Positions 46,181 to 54,379 of a stretch of DNA of 64,000 bases are shown here, piece after piece. The DNA is taken from positions 3,720,001 through 3,784,000 of the forward strand of contig NZ_CP013386.1 in assembly GCF_001523745.2 (NCBI RefSeq), written 5' to 3'. The DNA is from Burkholderia mayonis. Its GTDB lineage: Bacteria; Pseudomonadota; Gammaproteobacteria; Burkholderiales; Burkholderiaceae. Every line of letters starts with the position of its first letter. Position 1 is the first letter of the stretch. The notes under the pieces were generated by a model. It did no database searches and was not told the origin of the DNA. It saw nothing but the letters and a program-made list of their open reading frames with translations. The translations under genes and the position numbers were made by a program.

Positions 46181-46383
46181 AGATCGCGGCGCTGCAAGGC
46201 GAGACGCTCGACGCGCTGTGCTGGCGGCACTACGGCAGCACGGCGGGCACGGTTGAAGCCGTGCTCGAAGCGAACCCCGGCCTCGCCGAGCTCGGCGTGG
46301 TGCTGCCGATGGGAACCGTCGTGGAGATGCCCGAGCGCCGCGCGATCGAGACGACCACGCCGCTATTGCAACTGTTTGACTGA
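46177..46383 (+). CDS. X: Tail protein X (P2 gpX, LysM-like)
   Basis: A 68-residue tail protein with a LysM-like fold (GETLDALCWRHYGSTAGTVEAVLEANPGL region), required for tail assembly in P2. It ends with ATTPLLQLFD-like residues typical of gpX. The ATG overlaps the stop of the preceding small gene. Confidence 0.92.
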   Translation: MKIAALQGETLDALCWRHYGSTAGTVEAVLEANPGLAELGVVLPMGTVVEMPERRAIETTTPLLQLFD

Positions 46384-46397
46384 CCGGAGCCGAATGA

Positions 46398-46742
46398 ATG
46401 GCTGAACCGAACACTTCTTCGGCCGCGGCGCTGTTCGCCGCGGTCGGCCTCGCCGGCATCGCGCCGGGCATCGACGGCGACGCGCTAATCGGCGCGTTCG
46501 CGGGCGCGGCGCTCGTCGTCGTCACGTCGAAAGACCTCGGCCTCGCGAAGCGCGCCGCATACATGCTCATCTCGCTCGTGATGGGCTACCTCGCCGCGCC
46601 TGAAATCATCCACGCCGTGCCGATCCGCTCGACGGGTGTCGCCGCGTTCTTCGCGGCCGCGCTCGTGATCGCGGTCACGCTGACGCTGATCGAGCGCGTG
46701 AAGGGCATGGACCTGTTCGCGCTGTTTCGCAAGGGAGACTGA
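46398..46742 (+). CDS. Holin-like membrane protein 1
   Basis: A 114-residue protein with three to four hydrophobic stretches (about 8-22, 30-48, 55-72, 80-98) and a short basic C-terminus. It starts the lysis cassette, 14 bp after X and with GGAG upstream of the ATG. It replaces P2 gpY by position; assignment as holin or holin partner is from topology and position, not from a family motif. Confidence 0.7.
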   Translation: MAEPNTSSAAALFAAVGLAGIAPGIDGDALIGAFAGAALVVVTSKDLGLAKRAAYMLISLVMGYLAAPEIIHAVPIRSTGVAAFFAAALVIAVTLTLIERVKGMDLFALFRKGD

Positions 46743-46743
46743 C

Positions 46744-47016
46744 GTGCATGTCTCGTCCGCACTCGTCGCGCTCGCCGCACACCTCGCCGTCATCGTGCGC
46801 GTGCTGACCTACCGCAAGAACGGCGCGCGGCATCGCTTCCACGTCGCGTGGGCAGCCTGGGTGATCGTCGCGATTTCGGGCGGCTCAGCCATCGAGCTGC
46901 TGTTTCATCCGAAGCCGACCGGCTTCTTTCACGCGGCGCTCGCGGTTCTGCTCGCCGTGCTGGTCTATCTCGCGCGCGGAAACGTCGCGCGCCTTCTACG
47001 GAGTGACGAAGCGTGA
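46744..47016 (+). CDS. Holin-like membrane protein 2 (phage holin family 3 type)
   Basis: A 90-residue protein with three predicted TM helices and a basic C-terminal tail, starting from a GTG right after the previous stop. It resembles the short 3-TM putative holins found in Burkholderia P2-like phages. Two holin-like genes in a row suggest a holin/antiholin pair. It overlaps the endolysin start by 4 bp. Confidence 0.72.
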   Translation: MHVSSALVALAAHLAVIVRVLTYRKNGARHRFHVAWAAWVIVAISGGSAIELLFHPKPTGFFHAALAVLLAVLVYLARGNVARLLRSDEA

Positions 47017-47825
47017 ACATCCTTCGATTCAACGATCACGGCGCGGAAGTCGGGCTACTGCAGCAGCGCCTCGTGCGCGCCGGCTATCCGGTCGACGTGT
47101 CGCACCTCTACGACGAACAGACCGAGCGCGCCGTCCAGACGTTACAGGCGGCCGCGGGCCTCGTCGTCGACGGCATCGCCGGCCCGAAGACGTACCGGGT
47201 GCTCGCCAGCGGGCAGCGCGATCCGAAGCACCTGACGGACGCCGACCTCGTGCGCGCGGCCGACACGCTCGGCGTATCCGTCGCGTGCGTGCGCGCCGTC
47301 AACGAAGTCGAGTCGCGCGGCGTGGGCTTTCTGGACGACGGCCGGCCGAAGATTCTGTTCGAGCGGCATGTCATGTATCAGCGGCTCGGCGTGAATCTCG
47401 GCAAGGACGCGGCGGATGCGGCCGCCGCACGCTGGCCGAGCGTCGTCAATCCGAAGCGCGGCGGCTACCAGGGCGGCGCCGCCGAATACGTGCGGCTCGA
47501 CACCGCGGCGCGCATCGACGCGGCATCCGCTTACGAGTCGGCGAGCTGGGGCGCGTTCCAGATCATGGCGTATCACTGGAAGCGCCTGGGTTACGCGAGC
47601 GTCGACGAATTCGTGTCCCGCATGGAGCTGGGCGAAGCCGAGCACCTCGACGCGTTCGTGCGGTACGTCGCGGCCGACAAGAAGCTGTTGGCCGCGCTTC
47701 GTGCCCGGAAGTGGGCGGCGTTCGCAGAAGGCTACAACGGCCCGGATTTCGCGATCAACCTGTACGACGTGAAGCTCGAACGGGCGTACGAAAAGTACGC
47801 CGGCACGGGCAAGGCGGCCGCATGA
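47013..47825 (+). CDS. Endolysin: peptidoglycan-binding + N-acetylmuramidase (DUF3380)
   Basis: A 270-residue lysin. An N-terminal PG-binding-1 domain (EVGLLQQRLVRAGYPVD...VVDGIAGPKTYRVL) is followed by a DUF3380 muramidase domain with VNEVESRGVGFLDDGRPKILFERHVMY and ASWGAFQIMAYHWKRLGY. It would cut the cell wall once holins open the membrane. There is no signal peptide. GTG start at 47013. It overlaps Rz by ATGA. Confidence 0.93.
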   Translation: MNILRFNDHGAEVGLLQQRLVRAGYPVDVSHLYDEQTERAVQTLQAAAGLVVDGIAGPKTYRVLASGQRDPKHLTDADLVRAADTLGVSVACVRAVNEVESRGVGFLDDGRPKILFERHVMYQRLGVNLGKDAADAAAARWPSVVNPKRGGYQGGAAEYVRLDTAARIDAASAYESASWGAFQIMAYHWKRLGYASVDEFVSRMELGEAEHLDAFVRYVAADKKLLAALRARKWAAFAEGYNGPDFAINLYDVKLERAYEKYAGTGKAAA

Positions 47826-48262
47826 ACCTGTCGCGCCTTCTGCCGTGGGCATTGCTGGCCGTCGTGTTCGCGCTCGTCGCGAGCTGCGGGCACAACCGTG
47901 CACTGCGCGTGGAGCGCGACCGGGCGACGGAAGACGCGCGCCGGGCCAACCGGGACGCGGAAGCCCGAGCAGCGGTCATCGAGCGTTTGTTGACTGACGC
48001 CCGCGCGAAGGACGAGCAGCGCGCGCAGCTCGACCGCGCGCGCGCCGGCGTCGACGCGACGCTCGCGACCTATCGAAACGAACTGCGGAGACTGATCGAT
48101 GAAAACGCCGCCGTGCGCACCTGGGCTGCTGGCGCTCTGCCTGACGATGTTGTGCGCCTGCACGCAAGCCCCGCCCTCAATGGCGCCGACGATTACGCTC
48201 AACGAATGCGCGAGCGTGACGCGCTGCACGATGCCGGCGATGGCGCCGCGAACCAACGGTGA
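47822..48262 (+). CDS. lysB: Rz-like spanin (LysB)
   Basis: A 146-residue i-spanin. A single N-terminal TM helix (LLPWALLAVVFALVASC) is followed by a long charged coiled coil rich in Arg/Asp/Glu/Ala. It partners with the Rz1-like lipoprotein encoded in its 3' part to disrupt the outer membrane at lysis. Confidence 0.85.
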   Translation: MNLSRLLPWALLAVVFALVASCGHNRALRVERDRATEDARRANRDAEARAAVIERLLTDARAKDEQRAQLDRARAGVDATLATYRNELRRLIDENAAVRTWAAGALPDDVVRLHASPALNGADDYAQRMRERDALHDAGDGAANQR

Positions 48263-48374
48263 ACTCAGCGACGCGCTGCACGTCGCGCGCGCGGCGTGGG
48301 CGCGCTGCGCGTCCGAAGTCGACATGATCGCGACGTGCCAGGCGCGCGTGCCGCAGGCGGACAGCGATGAATAA
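48099..48374 (+). CDS. lysC: Rz1-like spanin lipoprotein (LysC), overlapping Rz
   Basis: A 91-residue lipoprotein read in the +1 frame, starting inside Rz and running past its end. The lipobox is LCAC at about residue 21 after a hydrophobic h-region (LLALCLTML), followed by Pro-rich residues, as expected for an outer-membrane o-spanin. Nested overlapping Rz/Rz1 is common in P2-like phages. Confidence 0.87.
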   Translation: MKTPPCAPGLLALCLTMLCACTQAPPSMAPTITLNECASVTRCTMPAMAPRTNGELSDALHVARAAWARCASEVDMIATCQARVPQADSDE

Positions 48375-48783
48375 GCCGAACAGCCTGCGTGCGGCGCTCG
48401 TCGCCGCGTTGCCGCAGCTCAACGCGTCGCCGGATCAACTGCTCGTGTTCGTCAACGAAGGCCGGATCGAAGCGACGGGCACGCGCACGGCGTCGTTCGA
48501 CTGCGAATACGAGTGCGAGATCATCATTCGCGATTTCATCGGCAGCGCGGACGATGTGATGATCGCCGTCGTCGAGTGGGCGCGCGCGAATCAGCCGGAC
48601 CTCGTGACGAACCGGGACGCGCGCCGCAACAGCATCACGTTTGTCGCGGACATCCTGTCGAACAACGCCGTCGACCTCGGGCTGAAAGTGAAGTTGTCGG
48701 AAAGCATCGTGGTCGGAACGGACGAAGCCGGCAACCGAACGGTCGAGCACATCGACGATGCGGCCGACGAGTGGCTCACATGA
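48367..48783 (+). CDS. R: Tail completion protein (P2 gpR)
   Basis: A 138-residue tail-completion protein. LRAALVAALPQLNASPDQLLVFVNEGRIEATGT (region) is characteristic of P2 gpR, as is the FEY-like acidic middle with CEIIIRDF. It overlaps Rz1 by 8 bp and gpS by 4 bp. Confidence 0.92.
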   Translation: MNKPNSLRAALVAALPQLNASPDQLLVFVNEGRIEATGTRTASFDCEYECEIIIRDFIGSADDVMIAVVEWARANQPDLVTNRDARRNSITFVADILSNNAVDLGLKVKLSESIVVGTDEAGNRTVEHIDDAADEWLT

Positions 48784-49247
48784 CGGACGATCTTCAGGCG
48801 CTCGAGCAGTGGGCCGGCGCGCTGCTCGCGAAGCTGTCGCCGGCGGCCCGCCGTCAACTGCTGCGCGAGCTCGGCCGCGATCTGCGCCGCGCGCAGCAGT
48901 CGCGCGTCGCCGCGCAGAGGAACCCGGATGGTTCGGCGTATGCGCCGCGGAAGGTAAAGCGCGGCGGCAAGCGCTTGCGTGAGAAGGCCGGCCGCGTGAA
49001 GCGCGAGGCGATGTTTCGGAAGCTGCGCACGGCGCGCTATTTGCGAATCGACGTAGACGACGCCGGGCTCGCGATTGGTTTCGATGAGCGGCTGTCGCGT
49101 ATCGCGCGCGTCCACCAGGAAGGCCAGAAAGCGCCCGTCGAGCCGGGCGGGCCGCTCGCGCAGTATCCGGTTCGCGTCGTGCTCGGTTTCGCGGATGCCG
49201 ATCGCGAGCTCGTGCGCGATCGGCTAATACAGTATCTCAACCGATGA
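48780..49247 (+). CDS. S: Tail completion protein (P2 gpS)
   Basis: A 155-residue phage virion morphogenesis protein needed to finish the tail. Typical segments are LEQWAGALLAKLSPAARRQLLREL, QRNPDGSAYAPRK, MFRKLRTARYL and, at the C-terminus, QYPVRVVLGFADADRELVRD. A second, diverged copy of the last ~45 codons lies at about 50,810-50,956, on the far side of the cytochrome-like gene. Confidence 0.93.
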   Translation: MTDDLQALEQWAGALLAKLSPAARRQLLRELGRDLRRAQQSRVAAQRNPDGSAYAPRKVKRGGKRLREKAGRVKREAMFRKLRTARYLRIDVDDAGLAIGFDERLSRIARVHQEGQKAPVEPGGPLAQYPVRVVLGFADADRELVRDRLIQYLNR

Positions 49248-49250
49248 CAC

Positions 49251-49272
49251 ACGCCGCCCAGATCGGCGGCGT
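49251..49272. other. Hairpin after gpS, at the cargo boundary
   Basis: An 8 bp inverted repeat ACGCCGCC/GGCGGCGT with a 6-base loop lies directly after the gpS stop and before the convergent end of the cytochrome-like gene. There is no U-run on either side. It may separate the two convergent transcripts. Confidence 0.45.
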
Positions 49273-49307
49273 AGAACGAGCGAAGTGCACTGACTGCGAA
49301 CTTCCCT

Positions 49308-50534
49308 CTATTTCTTGCCGGCACTCACGAAATCATTGGGTGGCATGACGCCGAGCAACCATGAAAAGTCCTGCTTTGTCCAATTGGTTAACGGGGCTGG
49401 CAGTCCAATCGGCTGCGTCCCCGGAAAGGCGCCGAAATATGGATTTTGGACAATTGGCTTCGTATCGCTAGTAAATGAAGCATAAGCATGGCAGGTCATG
49501 CATGACGCTTTCTTCGGAGCCACTCCTGCATTAAATTCTGTAAATGAATTTCCTAGCAATACCGGCTTCCGGACAGGAGTATCAACCCCCGAAGTATAAT
49601 TTGTTTGCACCCCAACCAAACGATAATTTTTGAATGCAATCGAAAGGTTGGCTTTATCAATTAAGGTATCCAAATCGGCTGTTCGAGAAGTCACTTGGCC
49701 GTTGCTAATCGGAGGGCTTGACCCCCATGGATCGTTACAATTTGAGTAGAGATCTGATTTGCAGCGATTCGGATTTGTAATTTCACTCTGGGGTTCGAAC
49801 GTGGCCCACACCCAATTATTTGTTAACTTTGAATTCAAATGGAAGCTGACCATAGCATAACACACGCCGTCAATTTTCTCCAAATAATATTCTTTAGAAT
49901 CAATATCACAATTAAGTTTTTCCTTGATTGAGCTGGCTGGCAGCCAATCCACCTTAATCTCGATGGCTGTTCGAGGAAAATTGATCTTTCCGTTGTTAGC
50001 GACATAATCTTTCTGCCCAGGAAGAGTTTGCAGACTATATTTGACGCTTTTCCCAGATGGAGAGGTAATAAAATCCGCAGCATCTTGATTGACATGCACC
50101 TCTTCACAGAACTCTGGATTCTTCGTCAAATTTTTTGGCACGAAAGGCAAGAAAGCGCCAGACGGCGCGTTATCTTTTGTCGTCATTGGCTGACAGGTTT
50201 TCTTAAAATCAAAATTTCTCGTTGCAAGTATGCTGGCATGCAAGCGCGTTTGATTAGCATTATTGGTGCAGTCCTTTTTGCCGCTCTTTAAACAATCTTG
50301 TTCCGGCCAAGTCTCCCATGTGAGAGGAAGATCGGTTTTCCCGGAATCGCAGTTAGCGGCAACAAAAATCTGCCATGCCAAATGTTGATATCTATTATTC
50401 CCATCTGGAATTTTAGTTGGGAGCTTGCAAGCTGCCGGATCTCTGGGCTGACCGGCATATGTTTGTGTGGAATACAAAGGAATAGTTGAATAAATTAATG
50501 CAATAGCAACGGGAATCGCATTGAGCTTCTTCAT
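49308..50534 (-). CDS. Secreted protein with CxxCH haem motif, AT-rich phage cargo (moron)
   Basis: A 408-residue protein. A Sec signal peptide (residues 1-27, ending TQTYA before GQ) is followed by a region with HLAWQIFVAANCD and LTWETWPEQ, then WVWATFEPQ, YRLVGVQTNY and, near the C-terminus, one c-type haem-binding motif Cys345-Met-Thr-Cys-His349. Further cysteines could form disulfides. The layout recalls a broad proteobacterial family of uncharacterised periplasmic CxxCH proteins, usually chromosomal. It is read against the late operon, with its own RBS (AGGGAGGG). Its GC content is far below that of every neighbour. It is probably a lysogenic-conversion gene; function unknown. Confidence 0.8.
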   Translation of the reverse strand: MKKLNAIPVAIALIYSTIPLYSTQTYAGQPRDPAACKLPTKIPDGNNRYQHLAWQIFVAANCDSGKTDLPLTWETWPEQDCLKSGKKDCTNNANQTRLHASILATRNFDFKKTCQPMTTKDNAPSGAFLPFVPKNLTKNPEFCEEVHVNQDAADFITSPSGKSVKYSLQTLPGQKDYVANNGKINFPRTAIEIKVDWLPASSIKEKLNCDIDSKEYYLEKIDGVCYAMVSFHLNSKLTNNWVWATFEPQSEITNPNRCKSDLYSNCNDPWGSSPPISNGQVTSRTADLDTLIDKANLSIAFKNYRLVGVQTNYTSGVDTPVRKPVLLGNSFTEFNAGVAPKKASCMTCHAYASFTSDTKPIVQNPYFGAFPGTQPIGLPAPLTNWTKQDFSWLLGVMPPNDFVSAGKK

Positions 50535-50755
50535 GCTCTTACCCTCCCTATGGTGGATTGCCCTGTTGCGGCGCAGTAAACTTCGCCGCCATTCTGAAAA
50601 TTGTGGGAAATATATCTCTACTTAAAATGTCCGACTTTCCTTAATCGCCTTAATGGAGTCGATCAGTATTCGATGATATATTGATCGCAGCGGCGTTATC
50701 CGGCAACTACCTGTTTTGGTAGAGCCATCGCCTCTCAACAGAAGCGAAACGACGC
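50535..50755. promoter_or_regulatory. AT-rich upstream region of the cytochrome-like gene
   Basis: 221 bp with clearly lower GC than the flanking phage DNA. On the minus strand GATATATTT (about 50,619-50,611) and neighbouring T-rich stretches are plausible promoter elements for the cargo gene, but no single -35/-10 pair stands out. Confidence 0.4.
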
Positions 50756-50809
50756 GTGCATACCTACGTGCCGGCAACTGGGTCACCTGTTATTACGGTT
50801 TGCGCACTG

Positions 50810-50956
50810 ATCGCACGCGTCCTTCAGGAAGATTGGAAAGTGCCCATCGAGCCGAGCGGGCCGCTCGTGCAGTATCCGGTTCGCGTCGTGCTCGGTTTCG
50901 CGGACGCCGATCGCGAGCTCGTGCGCGATCGGCTGTTACGCTACCTAAACCGCTGA
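50810..50956 (+). pseudogene. Duplicated 3' remnant of gpS
   Basis: It encodes IARVLQEDWKVPIEPSGPLVQYP and VVLGFADADRELVRDRLLRYLNR, closely matching the last 49 residues of gpS (48,780-49,247), and ends with the same LNR-stop. The DNA is about 85-90% identical by eye over ~145 bp. An open frame from 50,756 would add 18 unrelated residues but lacks the N-terminal two thirds of gpS. It flanks the cytochrome-like gene opposite to the intact gene. Confidence 0.88.
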
Positions 50957-51715
50957 ATCGTTCGCTGCGGCATCGAGCCGGGCCGACGCGATCACGTGAT
51001 ACGCCGCATTCGTCTCGCATCCAATCCAGTGCAAGCCGGCCTCGCGCGCCGCGGCGAGAAACGTGCCCGAACCGGCGAACAGGTCGCACACGACGCCGCC
51101 GGCCGGCACGAGCCGCACGACCTCACGCGCCACGTCGAGCGGCTTCTCGGTGACGTGACGCTTCGGCAGCGGCAGACGCGACGGAAACACGCCCGGCAGA
51201 TACACATCGCTGTCGCGCATCGCGCCGCGGCTTGCCCACACGACGAATTCGGCCTGCTGCGCGAAGCCGCCGCGCCGCGGTCGCGCGCGGCCGGGCGTCT
51301 TGTCCCATACCGCGACGCCGCGCAGGATCAAGCCGGCCGCCTGCACGACATCCGTGAGCGTCGGGAGCTGCCGCCAGTCGATGAAGCACACGAGCAGGCC
51401 GCCCGACTTCAACGCGCGGCGGCATTCCGTCAGCCACGCGTGGCACCAGAACGCCCACGCGCGCTGGTCCATGTTGTCGCTGTCGAAGTCCTCGTACTCG
51501 GCTTTCGTGCCGCTGTTGATGTACTTCTCGCTCGGCGGCCGCGTGCGCGCCGACGTGTGCAGCCCCCCGGACGAATACGGCGGATCGGTGAACACCATAT
51601 CGATTGAAGCATCGGGCAGCATGCGCGCCATCGTGAGCGCGTCCATTGCGTGAAGTCGGTCGAGTAGCGGGGCAAGATCGGCCGCGGGCGCGGCGTCGGT
51701 AGGTTGAATCGTCAT
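50945..51715 (-). CDS. Orphan beta-class DNA methyltransferase
   Basis: A 256-residue N6-adenine or N4-cytosine methyltransferase. Motif IV is DPPY (44-47) and precedes motif I FAGSGT (213-218), the beta-class order. The specificity region lies between, with KRHVTEKPLDVAREVVRL before motif I. No restriction gene is adjacent, so it is likely a protective or regulatory phage methylase. The ATG at 51715 is preferred over a longer frame. The 3' end overlaps the gpS remnant by about 12 bp. The gene faces against the late operon. Confidence 0.9.
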   Translation of the reverse strand: MTIQPTDAAPAADLAPLLDRLHAMDALTMARMLPDASIDMVFTDPPYSSGGLHTSARTRPPSEKYINSGTKAEYEDFDSDNMDQRAWAFWCHAWLTECRRALKSGGLLVCFIDWRQLPTLTDVVQAAGLILRGVAVWDKTPGRARPRRGGFAQQAEFVVWASRGAMRDSDVYLPGVFPSRLPLPKRHVTEKPLDVAREVVRLVPAGGVVCDLFAGSGTFLAAAREAGLHWIGCETNAAYHVIASARLDAAANDSAV

Positions 51716-51889
51716 CGTGTTGCGAGAGTAAAAAATGCGCGCGCGGCGCTCGCCGCACGCGTCGTTGCGTGTATCGAGCGGCCATTGTCGACGCACGTTT
51801 CACTGCGCGGATCACGAACGCGCTGTACCCGGCGGCACGACAAAGGCGAGTGCTCGCGCCACGCGCGGGCGACCGGCACCATTGCCGGT

Positions 51890-52570
51890 ATGGATGCGAA
51901 CGAAATTCAACGGCAAGCACGCAACGTCGTGCGCAAAGGCTCGATTCTCGATGTCGACCACAAGGCGGGCCTCTGCCGCGTGTCGGTCGGCGAGTCGGAC
52001 GACGACGGCCTGCAAACGAACTGGATTCCCTGGCTCGCGCCGGCGGCCGGTAACACGCGCGAGTGGTCGCCGCCGACGAAGGGCGAGCAGGTCGTCGTGC
52101 TCGGCGCGATGGGCGACCTTGCGCAAGGCGTCGCGCTGCGCGGCGTTTTCTCCGACACGTTCCCCGCGCCCGACAACCTGCCGAACACGCACACCCGCGT
52201 CTACGCGGACGGCGCGCGTGTGAGCTACGACCACGACGCGCATGCGCTCACGGCCGAGCTGCCCGCCGGCGCGACCGTGCGCGTTGTCGCGCCCGTGTCG
52301 ATCACGGTCGAGACGGAATCGGCGACCGTGAAGGCCGCATCGGTCACGCTCGACGCCGAGCAGACGACCTGCACGGGCGCATTGCTCGTAAAAGGGCCGC
52401 TTGCGTTCGAGTCTGGCATGACGGGCTCGGGCAGCGCGGGCGGCGGCAACGTCATGCGCATCGACGGCGCGGCCGATTTCACGGGCGAAGTGCGCTCGAT
52501 GGGCAAGAGCGTGCCGCACCACACGCACCAGGCGCGTGGCGAATCGGCCGAAGTGAGCCAGCCGCTATGA
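51890..52570 (+). CDS. V: Baseplate spike protein (P2 gpV)
   Basis: A 226-residue membrane-piercing baseplate spike. N-terminal OB-fold (RVSVGESDDDGLQTNWIPWLAP), the GEQVVVLGAMGDLAQGVALRGVFS block, then a repeated beta-helix and a His-containing tip (VPHHTHQ), as in gpV. The ATG at 51890 fits the family start; the 170 bp between the methyltransferase and this gene presumably carries the promoter for V-G. Confidence 0.92.
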   Translation: MDANEIQRQARNVVRKGSILDVDHKAGLCRVSVGESDDDGLQTNWIPWLAPAAGNTREWSPPTKGEQVVVLGAMGDLAQGVALRGVFSDTFPAPDNLPNTHTRVYADGARVSYDHDAHALTAELPAGATVRVVAPVSITVETESATVKAASVTLDAEQTTCTGALLVKGPLAFESGMTGSGSAGGGNVMRIDGAADFTGEVRSMGKSVPHHTHQARGESAEVSQPL

Positions 52571-52929
52571 GGGGCATGAACGCAGAGACGGGCCGCTCAA
52601 TGTCCGGGCTCGATCACCTCGCGCAGTCCATCGGCCGCATCGTCACGACGCCGCTTGGCTCATGCATCCAACGCCGCACGTTCGGCTCGGAGCTGCCCGA
52701 CCTGATCGACGCGCCGGCGAACGGCGCGACCCGGATTCGCCTGTATGCGGCGATCGCAACCGCGTTGATGCGATGGGAACCTCGCCTGACGGTCACGCGC
52801 ATTCAGATTTCTGCGGCCGCCACCGACGCGTTCGCGGGCCGGCAGTTCGTCGACATCGAAGGATGGACCGACGAGCGAGACGAACTCGTCTCGCTGCGCG
52901 TGCCGCTGACGAACGGAGGAACAACGTGA
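52567..52929 (+). CDS. W: Baseplate protein (P2 gpW, gp25-like)
   Basis: A 120-residue baseplate wedge protein homologous to T4 gp25. MRGMNAETGRSMSGLDHLAQSI leads into TTPLGSCIQRRTFGSELPDLIDAP, the conserved gp25/gpW block. The ATG overlaps the gpV stop codon and its stop overlaps the gpJ start. Confidence 0.92.
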   Translation: MRGMNAETGRSMSGLDHLAQSIGRIVTTPLGSCIQRRTFGSELPDLIDAPANGATRIRLYAAIATALMRWEPRLTVTRIQISAAATDAFAGRQFVDIEGWTDERDELVSLRVPLTNGGTT

Positions 52930-53831
52930 GAAGCACGCCCATCGATCTTTCGCAGCTCCCCGCGCCGGACATCGTCGAGCCGCTCGACTTCGAGACGCTG
53001 TTCGCCGAGCGCAAGGCGCGCCTCGTGTCGCTGTATCCCGTCGAGCACCAGGCGGAAATCGCCGCGACGCTGGAACTTGAATCCGAGCCCGTGACGCGCG
53101 TTCTACAGGAGAACGCCTATCGCGAAGTGCTGCTGCGCCAGCTCATCAACGACACGTCGCGCGGCGTGCTGCTCGCGTACGCCCGCGGCACGACGCTCGA
53201 CCACATCGCCGCGCTGTTCGATGTCGAGCGGCTCGTGATCACGGCGGCCGACCCGGAGCACGACGTCGAGCAGGTCGACGAAGACGACGACAGTCTGCGC
53301 GAACGCGTGCAGCTCGCGCCGCGCGGCTTCTCCGTCGCCGGCCCCGAAGAGGCGTACGTGTTCCACGCGCGCGCGGCGGACGGCCGCGTGCTGTCCGCGT
53401 CCGCGCGCAGTCCCGAACCGTGCGTGATGGTCGTCACGGTCCTGTCGCGCGAAGGCGACGGCACGGCGAGCGACGAACTGATCGGCATCGTGCGTGCGGC
53501 GCTGGAAGGCGTGCGGCCGCAAACCGACCAGGTGATCGTGCAGAGCGCGAAAGTCGTGCCGTACGCGATCCGCGCGACGCTGCGCTTCTTCACGGGTCCG
53601 GATCGCGCCGTCGCGCTCGCGGAGGCGAACAAGCGCACCGCGAAGTTCGCCGCCGACATGCGGCGCATCGGCATGGAAATCACGGTCGACGGCCTGCATG
53701 CGGCGATGCGCGTCGCCGGCGTGCAGAAGGTGCTGCTCGACTCGCCCGCCGGCGGCGTCACCGTGACGCCCGAGCAGGCGCCGTTCTGCACCGGAATCGA
53801 GCTGATCGACGGCGGGGTCGCGGATGACTAA
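52926..53831 (+). CDS. J: Baseplate assembly protein (P2 gpJ)
   Basis: A 301-residue baseplate wedge protein. Begins with GTG: MRSTPIDLSQLPAPDIVEPLDFE. The VTRVLQENAYREVLLRQLIND region and AARGTTLDHIAALF-like block identify the family. It overlaps W and I. Confidence 0.93.
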   Translation: MRSTPIDLSQLPAPDIVEPLDFETLFAERKARLVSLYPVEHQAEIAATLELESEPVTRVLQENAYREVLLRQLINDTSRGVLLAYARGTTLDHIAALFDVERLVITAADPEHDVEQVDEDDDSLRERVQLAPRGFSVAGPEEAYVFHARAADGRVLSASARSPEPCVMVVTVLSREGDGTASDELIGIVRAALEGVRPQTDQVIVQSAKVVPYAIRATLRFFTGPDRAVALAEANKRTAKFAADMRRIGMEITVDGLHAAMRVAGVQKVLLDSPAGGVTVTPEQAPFCTGIELIDGGVADD

Positions 53832-54378
53832 GTTGGCAACCTCGCTGCTGCCCCCGAACGCGACCGCGCTCGAACGCCGGATCGCGGAGACGAACGCGCG
53901 CATCAGCGCGATTCCGGTCGACATCGGCACGCTGATGAACCCGGACACGATCCCGCTGCGGTTCCTGCCGTGGCTCGCGTGGCACCTCGGCGTCGAGACG
54001 TGGAAGGACTACTGGCCCGAGCAGGTGAAGCGCGCGCGCGTGAAAGCGGCGATTCGGATCGCACGCAAGAAAGGCACGGCCGCGGCCGTGCGCGACGTGT
54101 GCGCGTCGTTCGGCGCGAACGTCGCGATGCGCGAATGGTTCGAGAAGACGCCGAAGGGCCGGCCGGGCACGTTCGAGATTCTCATGACGGTCGGCGCGCG
54201 CGACGGCATCCCGGCAACCGCCGAATACGTCGCCGACATCATCGCCGAAGTCGATCGGGCGAAACGCGGCACCGCGCACTACACGTTCACGCAGGGCTTC
54301 AACGCGACCGGCACGCAGCGCATCGGCGCCGGCGCGCGCGCGGCGATCTATCGCCGGCTGTCCCTCACGGATATCTGA
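53824..54378 (+). CDS. I: Tail protein I (P2 gpI)
   Basis: A 184-residue baseplate/tail-fibre attachment protein. SLLPPNATALERRIAETNARI, PLRFLPWLAWHLGVETW and the RIARKKGTAAAVRDVC segment are the conserved P2 gpI blocks. It overlaps J by 8 bp and ends 1 bp before H. Confidence 0.93.
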   Translation: MTKLATSLLPPNATALERRIAETNARISAIPVDIGTLMNPDTIPLRFLPWLAWHLGVETWKDYWPEQVKRARVKAAIRIARKKGTAAAVRDVCASFGANVAMREWFEKTPKGRPGTFEILMTVGARDGIPATAEYVADIIAEVDRAKRGTAHYTFTQGFNATGTQRIGAGARAAIYRRLSLTDI

Positions 54379-54379
54379 C

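Noticed and set aside
50756..50956. 66-residue ORF as an independent gene
   Set aside because: Only the C-terminal gpS match is meaningful; the N-terminal 18 residues are unrelated and there is no RBS. Annotated as a gpS remnant.
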